From positions 15,816,435-15,880,434 of the forward strand of contig CM034389.1 of the NCBI GenBank assembly GCA_019925095.2: DNA of 64,000 nucleotides, given 5' to 3'. The DNA is from Dendrolimus kikuchii. Taxonomy: Eukaryota; Arthropoda; Insecta; Lepidoptera; Lasiocampidae. Numbering within the stretch: position 1 is the stretch's first letter; the number at the start of each line of letters is the position of its first letter. The notes beneath the pieces were generated by a model that worked only from the letters and a program-made list of their open reading frames with translations, did not search any database and was not told where the DNA came from. Positions 51,955-64,000 of this stretch are shown here, one piece after another. A program made the position numbers and the translations under genes.

Positions 51955-52085
51955 CCATGTGCGTCCGGGACGACCGACAGAAGTGATAACTTGCGTGAGA
52001 GAAAGGGAAGCCAGACAGACTGGCGCCGTAATGCGATACGTAACGAAGCGGTTTAACCTCCCGTAAGAAGTTATCACTTCAAAAA
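51955..52085. repeat. GC-richer block bounded by inverted AGAAGTGATAACTT
   Basis: AGAAGTGATAACTT (about 51980-51993) and AAGTTATCACTTC (about 52067-52079) are perfect inverted repeats around a segment with 'GGCGCCGTAATGCGATACG'. Probably a mobile-element remnant; class not recognised. Confidence 0.5.
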
Positions 52086-55000
52086 TGTAGTGCCGCTCTC
52101 TACATAAAAACAGTTATTTGAAGGGCTCTTACGAATCAAATTTATTACCACTAACCTTAGATCATACACACAATTAAATATACCACAATGTATAAGAGAA
52201 AACACGTTTTTGTATAGCCTTGTATAACGTAGAACATAAACTATCTGATTGTTTACAATATACTGTCAGAAAGTGGCAAGTATGTTTTCCATAAAAATCT
52301 GTTTTGTTTCATCAACCCATAGTCAAACGAAAATAAACTTATTGTTTCATTGCGACCTAAATGACTTTTATATAAAATCATTTTCGTCCACACGAGAGAA
52401 CAATAATGTTTGTAACGTAAATGCAGTTGTACCGGTTAATTATACAGACTCGAATAATTTCGCAATATCGTTAACGAAGCATACGTAACACTTGTCCCTG
52501 TAATTGACATCTTTGCATAAAGTGTACCGAATCTTGGTGCGAAATATACGCAACAGAGGCGTACGCGATTTATGAAAGTATTGTTTTTAAAAATGTACAC
52601 TTCCTAAGTTTGTATCAATAATTCACGGAAGTTTAGGAATTATACTAAACTTTCTTTATTGTTGCGGTTTCATCTGGGATAATGTTACAGATATAGGCCG
52701 TTTCACGCAGATATGGCGATGGGTTTAATATGTAATTTAAGACGCAACATTGTTAATTATTGTCAAGATCCGTCAAATATTGACAGATATCGTATATGAG
52801 TCAAATACAAATAAGTTTTACACGTCTACCGGAGAAAACTACAAATGTTGGAACAATATGTTTATAATCGTCGTTTGAAAAGAAATTTGCCCGTAAGTGA
52901 TTAGTTGCTAATTAAGTAGAAGTCTATCCAAACGATGACAAGGGCTCAACTCGCCAGTTTCGCAAGTCAACTCACTTCTAATCTTACCTAATGTAAATCA
53001 AGTTTAACGCTCCTACGGGGCATAAACCCCATCTTGGAAATGTATAATGAAACTGTTACGTCTCGTACATGAATCATTTTATTGCTGCACAGCAAGGTTA
53101 CAATTTTAAGCAGTCCATTTACGTGATGAAATCTGTTAATATGGAAAATAGATATTACCTAGGAGATACATCTCACGAACATATTCAGGATTTAGGTTTT
53201 TAATATTATCACGTAGCAGTCTTAAATTTAATGGTAAATTAATTAAGCAACAATTACATATAGAGAGTATAACTATTCGTCGTCTTATTTTGTACTCCTT
53301 CTCCAGGCTAAAGTCTACCTCCTTCGGTGATTAAGTCAGTAGTGATTCACTAACATACCACAGGGATCATCCACCACCGAAAACCAAATGCAACTTATTT
53401 CTATCTCTACAGAAACCAAATACATGTATGTAACTGTGTAGAAAATAGATTTTCAAGGACAGGTGATGCAGTCTATCAGTGCTTGAACCTGTCGTGGGGC
53501 CGGCGACACTTCCAGAGGTAAACCGAGGGCGTTGAGACAGTCAACGATCAATGAAAGTGGCTTTATTGTCAATTTATATTTTTTTACACGAGCCACGTAT
53601 TATTATATTGTATGGTATTATTCGCAAAGTTATAAAAGCCGATGTATCATATAAGCTTTTTTTTCTTTCGAAAAGTAAAACTAAACTAGTTTAACACAAT
53701 AACACACACAACACAACACACTAACTAGTTTAACAGTAAAACTAGACTCGTTTAATATAAAATTAACATTTAATGGACAGAAGTATTTATTATTCTTTTA
53801 TTCTAAAGGAGGTGATGGTTCGGAACAGGTTGGGAATCAATTATTTAGACAATATCTTAGGTATCAGGAAGCTAAAAGCAAATTACAAACATTACAATGG
53901 AAAACACACAACGGTTTTCTATTCTACGTCGTTCGTTGTATGTCTAATTTTGATTTAAAAAATAAGACATTAAAAGAATAAAGAAAATATAATGATGCAT
54001 TAAATTGTAAGAATACAATATTTAAATGTTGAGTAATAATTAAAGGTGTCGGTGTGTAGCCATACATAACGAATTGCAATTATGCTTCTATGATTGTCGT
54101 TTTTGCCTGTCTTTGTGACAATTATTGTTACTTTACACGTCCCAATTAAATGGCAGATTGTGTAATAAAAATTATACATAATGCATATACATGCATAGAT
54201 ATGCGTCTATGCAAGAACATACGTTAACATTCTCAGATTTTGAAAACTATTGTTATAAATAATAATATATTTGTATGATAGAGTTATAGATATCTCTTAA
54301 CATTACGTCTGATTGTTGTTTGTAATGTTTTCGGGGAAAATTTGTAAATCATATTTATTTCGTTAAGAATGTGAATACTGCCGTTGTCCACTATTTTACC
54401 TTTACGAACCGATCGAGCACGCGTCTCAAATGATAAGAATGGAGTTTTTTTGTCACATAAAAATAAGGTTACCAAGGTGAAAGTTACTTTTTTAGGATGT
54501 CTGAATTTATGTTATTCTTTTCCTCACAACTTTAGAAATAAACAATTACAGAACTGAATAATACAATTACAGTAAAGCGAAAATCATATTTACAACTTTG
54601 TACTGATACTTCAGACTTAGGACGTACACGTAGTGTAGAACTTGTATATTTGAAAGGAATAAAGGGATAGCAATAGAAGTAAAAGATCGAATTTAAAAAA
54701 TCTTAGCTAACGTGTTGCTGGGGTGTTTCTTGCCACTACTTCATGAAACACCAACAACATTGCAAAGCTGTGTACATAGAGAAGTACAATTAACTTTTTA
54801 ACTTATAATATTGTTACGATCGACAAAAGTAGATTCACACCTGCATACCATAAAAGCACACTTTATTACCTTTCCGCATTTGGACTTCTTTTGTTTACTT
54901 TGTGTTTAAAATTTATGATTAGAAAACAATCCATTGTGTATTGTAATCTTCTATAGCAAGCAGTCATTAGCCAGGTGTGATTCTTGAAAATTCAGTCCAC

Positions 55001-56020
55001 GCGGTCGAGCAGACATATTGTATTTGTACAGTATAAAGCAATGCCCCAACGGAGGGATTAGGCAGTCTAGTGATAGCCACAAGCGAAGCAAGACGTTAGT
55101 GACGGACTTTGCGCGTGTGATTGAATCGTGCATTACGTTTGGGCTGGTTGTGTACAGTTATATTTGTACCTGTGTTGTACGTGTTTGTATAGTTCTAATA
55201 AATTCTATAATAATTCCAACGACATTTTAATTCGAGTCCTGCAACTCGTAACAATATTATACATAATCTAAAACTAAAAAAATATTATCAGCGGGTCTTA
55301 GTTTGAGTAAAACTTTTGAATTTCAGATTATAAGGACTAAAAATTTGCGATATTAAGGTGAATCTCCTGATTGTTCGCAAACACGTTCTTAAACTCGTGC
55401 TAGATCATACGTTTTTGGGTAAAATATCACTGATTAATTCTCATTACTGTTATCAACAAGGCACTTGAAACGAAAAAAAGCTTAACAATAGATAGGATTT
55501 ACAAAAAAATCTGGTTGTGACCAATGATGCGCTCGGAAGATTCACTCTACAAATTCGCAAGAAAATACTTTTCGCTTTTCCACATTCATATATTTGAGTG
55601 ACCACGACACAAAGTCGTTGGCAAACTTAAATACTGTCATCATACCATCTAACATTCTCAGCAATTAGTGAACACAACAGGTGTTAAATATTTCCATGTA
55701 AAAAGAGGTGTTGCTCGCTGACTGAACAGACAGACGGACGCAGTTACGGATTGGAGCCACGCTTTCACTGTTTGTTTTTATTATAACGACAAACAATGAC
55801 AACTTATCATTCTCTTGATTAATGTTTTGTCTATCATAATGAGAAGTTAAGCATAATTGATATATAAATATTGCTTTGTGTAAAGTAAAATTTACAAATT
55901 GCGTGATAGTAACGACGCAATGTTCATCATTGTAATATTTTCATGTCAAACATCATACCAATTACATACAGTAATAATATGTATACATTGGTATTGGTGT
56001 TCAGATTTTTTGTCAAAAAT
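52086..56020. other. AT-rich non-coding DNA
   Basis: No gene supported. A CA/AC-rich patch lies at about 53697-53725. Frames of 60-79 codons (52249, 53773, 54284, 54951, 55018) have no recognisable domain. Confidence 0.4.
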
Positions 56021-56023
56021 TAA

Positions 56024-56398
56024 TTGAAAGTAATATATAATTGTGACAGTAAATTTTGTTTATTTTCTATTATACTTTTTTAATTAATTACATTAGTGAA
56101 TCTGAATCAACTAATTGTTATGCAAATAAATATAAACTTAAAAATAAACTACAAACTATACAATATAAAAACTAAAACTAAATAAAAAAGGGGGAAAATA
56201 TCTAAAGATAAGTTATTGGTCCCAAACCACTGTCACTTACTGGAAACGCCCCCAGAAGGCTGGCGGCGTTGCCACGTTGTGTAGCAATGCTTAATCTTTG
56301 AGAGAAATAGAGGCCAGCCTTCTGGTCGCGTGTGACGTCTACTAGTTGAAAGTAATATATAATTGTGACAGTAAATTTTGTTTATTTTCTATTATACT
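56024..56398 (+). repeat. 53-bp direct duplication flanking a GC-richer inverted repeat
   Basis: A 53-bp string beginning TTGAAAGTAATATATAATTG and ending TTTTCTATTATACT is identical at 56024-56076 and 56346-56398. Weaker similarity continues for about 40 bp. Between them lies CCAGAAGGCTGGC ... GCCAGCCTTCTGG (about 56253-56325), a perfect 13-bp inverted repeat. Class not recognised; resembles a recent tandem duplication around an element remnant. Confidence 0.65.
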
Positions 56399-56539
56399 AA
56401 ATATAATATTAATTGTTACATTAGAAATACGAATAAAAAATAGGGGAGGAAATCCGCATACAAGGCTCTACCGTAATAATAATTATGTCTTGATACTTGT
56501 TGTAAAATATGTAGTATTAGTTAATACTGCTCATAATTT

Positions 56540-56735
56540 ATGATAAAAACGTCGAGGTCTCGGTTCGATTTCTGGTATAGTAAATTTTGTAAATTAACTT
56601 TTCATTGTTTATTACGATCTGGATGTCTGAGATCGGCTTCAGAGTTGTCCGTAGTATATTACTCACAATACAAGCATAATTTGCTTAGCTTGTGGATTAT
56701 ACAATGTGCATGCCTGTTTGCCGATTTATGAAAAA
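56540..56735 (+). repeat. tRNA-derived SINE, 5'-truncated, plus orientation
   Basis: B box GGTTCGATTTCTGG, then 'TATAGTAAATTTTG', GAGATCGGCTTCAGAG and TTTGCTTAGCTTGTGG, matching the family at 25840-26085 in order. The A-box part is missing or decayed. Confidence 0.6.
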
Positions 56736-57184
56736 ATCTATAGATTAAATGACACAAATGTGGATGCAATTCAAGAGTATATTTCTACCAGAAGCTGCTA
56801 GCATATTTTAAAATTGCTTTCCATGAACGATACAGTTAAACCGATTGCTGTGCAAAGGTATTTTTATTAACAGCACATTGAATCGATTTACTCATGGTAC
56901 TAATCGCAGCGAAAGCGTGTAGTGAAAAATAACAAAGAAAAACATTGTTAAAGGTGATTTTTTTATCTGCAGTTCTAAAGGTGTAATAAGATAAGTGACA
57001 ATGTTGGTGGGAAAATAGGGAGAAAAGCGAAGAAGCCGAAAAGAAAGCCAAATGGTAAATATGTATGTAATGTACCAAATTTCTTTTAAGTTTTTTTCTT
57101 GGGACGTAAAATAGGAAGAAATTACATCAGTACTTATGGAAGAAAGTGCATTGTTTTTGACATAAATTTTATTACTGTTATGAT

Positions 57185-57400
57185 ATTTGATATTTTTTTT
57201 AAAATCGGCAGACGAACACGCACATTGTATATCCCCAAGCTAAATAAGTTACGCTTTTATTATGGGTAATATACAACGGACCAATAAATAACGGAAAATT
57301 CGTTTACGACATTTACCATGCCAGGAATAGAATCCGGAGCCTCTGCATTCCAACGAGGTCGGCTGGCTAAAGCCCGCTCAACCACAGAGGCTGTCAAACC
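57185..57400 (-). repeat. tRNA-derived SINE, minus orientation
   Basis: Minus strand: TGGTTGAGCGGGCTTTAGCC (A box region), a decayed B box GATTCTATTCCTGG, then 'TTGTATATTACCCATAATA' and AACTTATTTAGCTTGGGG. Same family as 25840-26085. Confidence 0.65.
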
Positions 57401-57689
57401 AAAAGTTTAACTAAACATATCTAATTAACTATACCCCTATAAAGCAGGTACATACGTATATGTAGTGTTTGATATCATTTGGAAGATATAGATCGCACGT
57501 AACTTTATGGTCTCTCCATATAGTAGCTCTATCAGGTAACGCATTACTTGAGATTGTATGAAAAATTGTTTATTTCGTAGCCTAGCCACCTGTTGCCAAC
57601 AGAAGCAGGCATAACGTTCAGAGCCGACTATAAAAATAAGTATCTAACGAACGGTTATCAAATAGATATTATAAAATGTTAATAGTGGT

Positions 57690-57880
57690 CTGATGATATG
57701 TTCGGTGCCACAGGTGCGATTTTATCAATACATGATTCGTCGGTGGCTGGGATTTCATCCAAACTTCCTAGATTCTGAGTACGCATCCACCGTACGTAGC
57801 GCTTGATCCTTTTTGTAGTACGTGTGCAACCTATGGAACAGCCTCCCTATGGTGATTTTTGTAGAGTCCTACAATATCGG
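57690..57880 (+). repeat. Probable retroelement coding remnant
   Basis: GC-richer block with 'GTACGCATCCACCGTACGTAGCGC' and 'ACGTGTGCAACCTATGGAAC'. It gives a short translation like STVRS.LDPF, which I associate with LINE C-terminal regions. Weak evidence. Confidence 0.35.
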
Positions 57881-60800
57881 GCTTTATATAAAGGGCGTAA
57901 ATCTATATAGATAAATAAAATTGAAGTGTCTGTTTGTAATGTTAAAATAAAAATGAGAAAAAATAAGGGGGGATAAATCGGACCAGGAGATCCCGAGAAT
58001 GAAATTTTTAGAATTTCTGTCTGTCTTGATGTAACGGCTAATCTCTGAAACGGCTGGAGCTATTTTAACGGGACTTGCATTGGCAGATAGCTGATATTAT
58101 AAGGAGTAACTTAGGCTGCTTTTTCATCCACAGGGACGTAGTCACGGGCAGAGTTATTAGATAGTAAAATTTTCAATGAGGTGGTCAACGCACTATAAGT
58201 GTTACACATGTCCATGGGTGACCCACCCACTGGTGACCTAACCACTAACCATCGGGTGAACTGTTTGCCATTTATGTACTTATAAGCATATAAATGGCAG
58301 AAAAATCTTGAACAAAATTAACAACATGTACAACACATCGCTGATTCAATGTTGTAGAATAGAGAAACCTTTACAATGTGAATTCAATCCTTTCATTGTA
58401 TTAGGTTGCTATAATACTCAACCACGGCCATCCTTGGCACATAGTTTGTATGCGTTGACGTAAGTACATATTCAAGCCTTTAAAGTGCTGACTTATGCTT
58501 ATGTGAAATATATATTTACTTATTTCTGCATACGTGACTAATTCATAAACAAAACTGAGGACACAGTAGCGAAAGGCCGACTGCTGTGAAGAATAAGTAT
58601 ACCGATATGTCTTGCTTACAATGAAATTATGCTTTTTATTGTTTTTTAAGTATTGATTGGTAAGTAAGTAATAATAATAATAATTAATGATTATAAGTAA
58701 ATCTCGCATTCTTGTATTTTTACTTGACTGCCGAGGAAAGGTTATGTTTTATCTTGTATGTTTCTAAATTTAATTATCATCTTGTATCAAACGGCTTGAT
58801 GGATTTCGATAGTTAAGATATTGTTACATTCGTCTTAAAAACCACAGTGTCCTTAGCTAGGTGTTTGAAAATGGCGGAATTTTGGCGCGAATAAAACGTT
58901 AATAAAAAATAAAGAAACCTATCAAGTTGGGTATCAAAATAAAGGAAATTAAAAAGGGATTACAAATTTATATATAAATAAGTTATATGTTTAAATTTAA
59001 TTAGGAATAATTTAGGAATAAATTGGTTTGAAAAGTTTTTGATAGCGTAGAAATGGGCTATGTTTGTGTCGGACCTCGTGCTTTCGTATGAAATTTAGAA
59101 TGGTTATAAATATCCGAAGGCCAAATATATTTAAAACGAAACAAATACATTGTTTTGTTTATCATTAAAATATGGGGTCAAAATTTGCATAGGAAAATAT
59201 CTGTTCTGGTTGTGTCCGACACAAAATTGAGAATAGAGAACAAAATTAAAATAAACTATAGACAAAGTAAACTCTAGTTTAACAGACTATTAATACTATG
59301 AGCTAAAAGCCTAAGCAAAATGCCCGCATTAAGTTTTACCTATATAAACCCCGTCTCGACTTGAACCAAATTGTAGGTACATGTTTCACTTAAGTTTTTC
59401 TGGAGTAATTTCCCCTTTGTAATGAACTGTTCATACTTAAAATTTCTAGACGTACATGCATTTGTCGCTCCACTCCAATCCATAACCTACAAACATGTAA
59501 AAATTAAAAAAAAATGTTAAACAGTCTATAGAGCAAAACATTTATTAAATACTTTCAGTTACCATTAAAATGTTTAGTTGCGTCAGTTATAAACTGTTTA
59601 TTTCTTTGTATGGAAAATGTTGTAGCGTAAAAATTTCGTAAACGTGAGATAAAAATCAAAAATAAAAATAAAACATTACAAATGGTTAAAATTACATATT
59701 AAAAAATATTTTTGATGATATATTTAATGTATTCAAATTAACAGAAAGAAAACAATTGTACAATAAAACGTATTCTGCGTTGCCAAATACTACAATCTTA
59801 AAATTTAAAGTAAAAACTCATAAAAGCAATAATGTTTAAAGAATCTCCTAATAAGCTTTTTGTAAAAATACTTTTGCTAGCACTCATTGTTTATGTAAAC
59901 AATAGACAATGCATTAAATAATAACTTGACAGACTAATTAAGATGTCTATGATGTAATTGTCTATACCTAAGAAGCCACTCTCTTCCTCATACAGTGCTC
60001 CGAAAGTGTACTGCACCTACGCTAATGAGATGCGAATTGTGGCATGTCCTCGGCTTCTCTCGTTTTTTTTTATTTCTACTCTGGGGAATATTACGCATAT
60101 TATAATTTGAAAAAATGTCTAAATTATAATCAGGGATATAATCTATCATTATTTTTACGTTCATGTAAAACCAGCACAAGAAGTATACCAACACTTGGTT
60201 GGCACAGATCATGACCGTTGTTTTTCTGCTATTTTTTAAATGTAGTTCTTCTGATTTCTAAATGTAATTAGTGACAACGGTAATTATTCCTGCATATTTA
60301 AGTTTTAGAATAATCGAAAATTCAAGATCTTTAAGTACTTCTTTTTCAAGGACTGTTTTAATTATGGTTTAAAAAAATATCCTGATCTGAGATGAGTCTA
60401 TGTTTATCAATAACTAGTTGTTCAGTAGTATCTGTATTTATTTTGAAATTTAAGATCATAAACCTAGGTATGGAAGTTGGTATTGGTATTGATTCATAAA
60501 CTTAAATAATATGATACGACTTATTTATACTAAAACCACATTACAATGAGTTAATAAAACAGTAAAATAATTTTTAATATAACAGTAATTTTAACCAAGC
60601 GTAGGCGATATGCTGCATGATATCATGTCCAAAAGCGATCACATGTCTTTTCCTTGTTTCTTTTACCGCAATCTGAAGCTGTCTGATCAAATATCAGGAA
60701 TTCTAATTACTTATGATTTTGAATTGAATGTACCAAGCAGTGGCGTAACTATGCCTTTGAGATCATTCCAAAATAAATTTGTCGGATAGAGCCCTTCCTA

Positions 60801-61410
60801 AATACAAAGAAGCTCAATAAACTTCGTCTTTTTAATAAAATACTGTGAAAATTACATACAAACTTTATTATAAGTATTGTGTGCATTTTAACCAAATTAA
60901 AAAAAGAGGTACTTAATACGTCTGAATATATTATATTTTGTGCATGTTCTGACCCAACTTTTTTGTTTATTTTCTAGAAATATTTCATTCAAAGAGCATA
61001 TTGGCTCGAAAGAACAGTTTAATGTTCTAAAACTGTGCAAAATATTTTTATACGATGCTTAAAAATATTTAGTACATTAAAAATATATGTATATGTACTT
61101 CTAGAGATAATATAAATTAACTGAATATGATACACAATAATATTTATTATTAGGTTGTGACGTGGTATCGAATTGTGGTATCGACTTACGTTGTTTTTCT
61201 TCTTTAGTGTACATAATGTTAAAAGAAGCACATAAAGCACGGAGGAAAATATGGCGAGGCAACTCGCGCATCGAAATTACTCATGAGTGAAACACTTTAA
61301 TGCTCTTCTAAGGGTTTATACCGTTCAATGTCCTGATCTGAGAATCTTTATTTTAGGGAATGGATGGTATACCCCTATATTCCAATGGAGGGATTTTTTA
61401 AATTTCGAAT
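57881..61410. other. AT-rich non-coding DNA
   Basis: No gene supported. 'GCAGTGGCGTAACTATGCC' near 60738 is the start of a common insect repeat but too short to define. Confidence 0.4.
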
Positions 61411-61500
61411 CTGGCAAACAGGCACATGGCTCATCTCATGGAAAGTGATTACCGTCGCCTATATACGCTTGCAATACCAAGAGAGAAGCCAACGCATTGC
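61411..61500 (-). repeat. Distant copy of the GGTAACCGCTTTC retroposon
   Basis: 'GGCAAACAGGCACATGGCTC' and 'GGAAAGTGATTACCGTCGCC' correspond to the reverse of 'GCGATGGTAACCGCTTTCC..GGCCGTCTGCCTGTCTGC' with many changes. Confidence 0.45.
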
Positions 61501-61551
61501 TAGACTTTAGACTCTATAGGGGCGCATCAGGGGCGAGTCCAGACGGTAGGC

Positions 61552-62110
<559 letters not shown>

Positions 62111-62884
62111 GAGCTAGAATAAAGATGGGATAAAAGAAGGGATGAGATAGAGAGGATGTAATAAGGGGAAGGGAAAGTGGGCCTTCAGATCTCTCAAATC
62201 GCTCTCGGGCGTGCAGTTTTCCTTATAATCAATTTTTTAAATTTCTTTTTGAGTATGAAGCAATATGTTTTTGAGAATGAGCAGACTTGATATTTGTGTT
62301 AAGCAGGTTGATACTTATCAAGGATAAAAACATGATGTTTACGTAACAAGATTGTTGATAAATCTTCTTTTGAAAGTAATATTATAATTTAAATTGAAAA
62401 TTAAATTTATGAATTAAGTTCTTTCGAGATAGTTTTATTTTCATATAAAAGTTATTATGCGTTCTTAAAATGAGATGCAAAATATGAGATAATAAAATCT
62501 GAGAATTTAAATATTTTTAAACATTATTATATTATATGATGCATTTTGACGAGAATCGTTACGGTTCGGCCAATAGTGTGAAATGTCTTTTTTTTTTCGT
62601 ATGCATTTAGAGCACTTAATGTTATTTAACTGTCTGTAACCTCAATTATAAGTGAATACATTATTAGCATTGAGGAATCAAGAGAAGAAATAGAAAAAAA
62701 CAATAAAAAAATTAACAAAAGACATTAAGACACGTACTAATACATCTTGTACATATTTGCCTACAAAAAAAACACAAATAACTTAAAGCTACATAAACAT
62801 TTCATAAATGGTCTCATCGCTGCTAACGATTTCTTCCAGAGGATCATTTAACTAGGTCATTCTTTAAACGCAGTAATTAAAATA

Positions 62885-62980
62885 GTTAAAAAACACAACC
62901 GACTTTAAAGAAAAGACAAATTGTTTATTTTTTGAACTTTAGTTCATTTTGTGTTTACACTGAAGTCGGTTGTGTTATTG
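62885..62980. repeat. Small hairpin with ACCGACTTTA / TGAAGTCGGT ends
   Basis: AAACACAACCGACTTTAAAG at the left and CACTGAAGTCGGTTGTGTT at the right form an inverted repeat around a short AT-rich centre. This is the minimal form of the ACCGACTTC elements near the start of the window. Confidence 0.6.
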
Positions 62981-64000
62981 TAAAATGTAGACTTTATTAC
63001 TTGAAACTGTCCCCAAAATTATATAAAGCGACAAATATACAGTTAAAATTGACTTATTATGGATATTAAGTCATTAATACAAGTATGTTACTGTAGGAAA
63101 AACTTTAATTCATACTTAAGCTTTATTTGTTAAGTTTTCCGTCTTTCATCTTCAGTTCAAGCATAAAAAATGTAAAATCTAAGACTAGATGGACAGTAAA
63201 ATTTTACAGCCTGGAGATAACATGTTTATGTCATTTGCTGTTAATAGTAGGTAATAGATTAGTCTAAAAAGATGGGTGCCCATCAAGAATATAAAAAAAT
63301 CAGCACGTGAGCAATAAACTATTTTCATACATTCTTTTATCTCGCATATTGCTATGGACATACTTTCTCCCCAATTTTTAAAGAAGCTCTTTCCGAGCAG
63401 GTGTAGTATAAATAAATTAATTTTGAAAAGTATTTACAAAATTTATTGTTTTTGGGAACCCCATTACACAGATATTCTCGCAGCGTGAGAACCACATAAA
63501 AACCTTCAACAACCGTGGAGTTTTATAAATAAACCTAAAGGCGATATAATTGTCCGTACAACTCGGAGAAAGTGTCACTTTCTAAATATAAATAGGGTAC
63601 ATAATGGGTTTGGATTGATTAAAGAATCTACGGTATTGAGTTATTTTGAGGTTGGTATTTACATAACGTAGGCTTTTCACGAGGCTTGATTTAAAGTTAT
63701 GGCCGTATTCTAGGGAAGCCGTTAAATTTTCTGAAATATAAATATAATGTATATTCTAAGGCTTGAATGTGCATTATGGCTTGTAGCTACGCAAGTGTCC
63801 TTGAGAATTTTTCGGAAGATAACGGGGATTCCATTAACGCCGTCGAATTTCAGATGCATTATTATTTTATTGTGAATAAAATACATTAGTATTTGAAAAT
63901 ATAGTCATAGACATTCTCTGTACTAAGTACTGAGTCTATTTCGATCAAATTTGGCAGGAAACTGTAACCTATAAGCCACTGTACCATGGCGTTATAGTAT
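62981..64000. other. AT-rich non-coding DNA
   Basis: No gene or named repeat supported. Confidence 0.4.

Overview
The window is insect nuclear DNA, most likely from a moth or butterfly. It is AT-rich, with long introns bounded by GT..AG (one GC..AG) and a dense load of retroelement fragments. The repeat types fit Lepidoptera: R1-clade and CR1/RTE-like LINE ends, tRNA-derived SINEs, a Penelope-like element, a mariner, and an interspersed repeat with a 'CGACTTCGTCCACG' core. The order-level assignment rests on recalled repeat types, not on a search.

Two host genes can be read, both on the minus strand and arranged head to tail. The main gene runs from 47278 down to 26593. It encodes a class III myosin of the NINAC/MYO3 type: a Ste20-like protein kinase fused to a myosin motor, three IQ motifs and a tail. 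Twenty-one coding exons join in consistent phase to 4398 nt (1465 codons plus stop). About 1.6 kb beyond its stop codon lies a CpG-rich promoter region (about 24120-25050). It carries the first coding exon of alpha-catulin (24960-24874); exon 2 lies at 22013-21833. I see no later alpha-catulin exon in the window, so the region left of 21833 is probably its long second intron.

Region by region. 1-8470: two GC-rich, 5'-truncated R1-clade LINE copies with clear target-site duplications, one of them interrupting an older unidentified reading frame, plus tandem-repeat elements ending in ACCGACTTC. 8470-21832: AT-rich DNA with a retroposon, a dead mariner with both terminal repeats, a MITE, SINE fragments and a degenerate CR1-like LINE. 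21833-25060: the alpha-catulin 5' end. 25061-26592: intergenic with a SINE. 26593-47302: the myosin III gene. Its introns hold SINEs, a nested MITE, a head-to-head inverted pair of Penelope-like 3' ends with hammerhead-like motifs, and inverted copies of one repeat on either side of exon 7. 47303-64000: intergenic upstream DNA with RTE-like LINE tails, SINEs, TA microsatellites and a 9-bp minisatellite; no host gene recognised.

Myosin III of this type links kinase signalling to actin-based transport or anchoring in photoreceptors and other actin-rich protrusions. Alpha-catulin is a vinculin/alpha-catenin-family scaffold. Nothing in the sequence links the two genes beyond adjacency. No operon, CRISPR array, rRNA gene or convincing functional tRNA gene was found.
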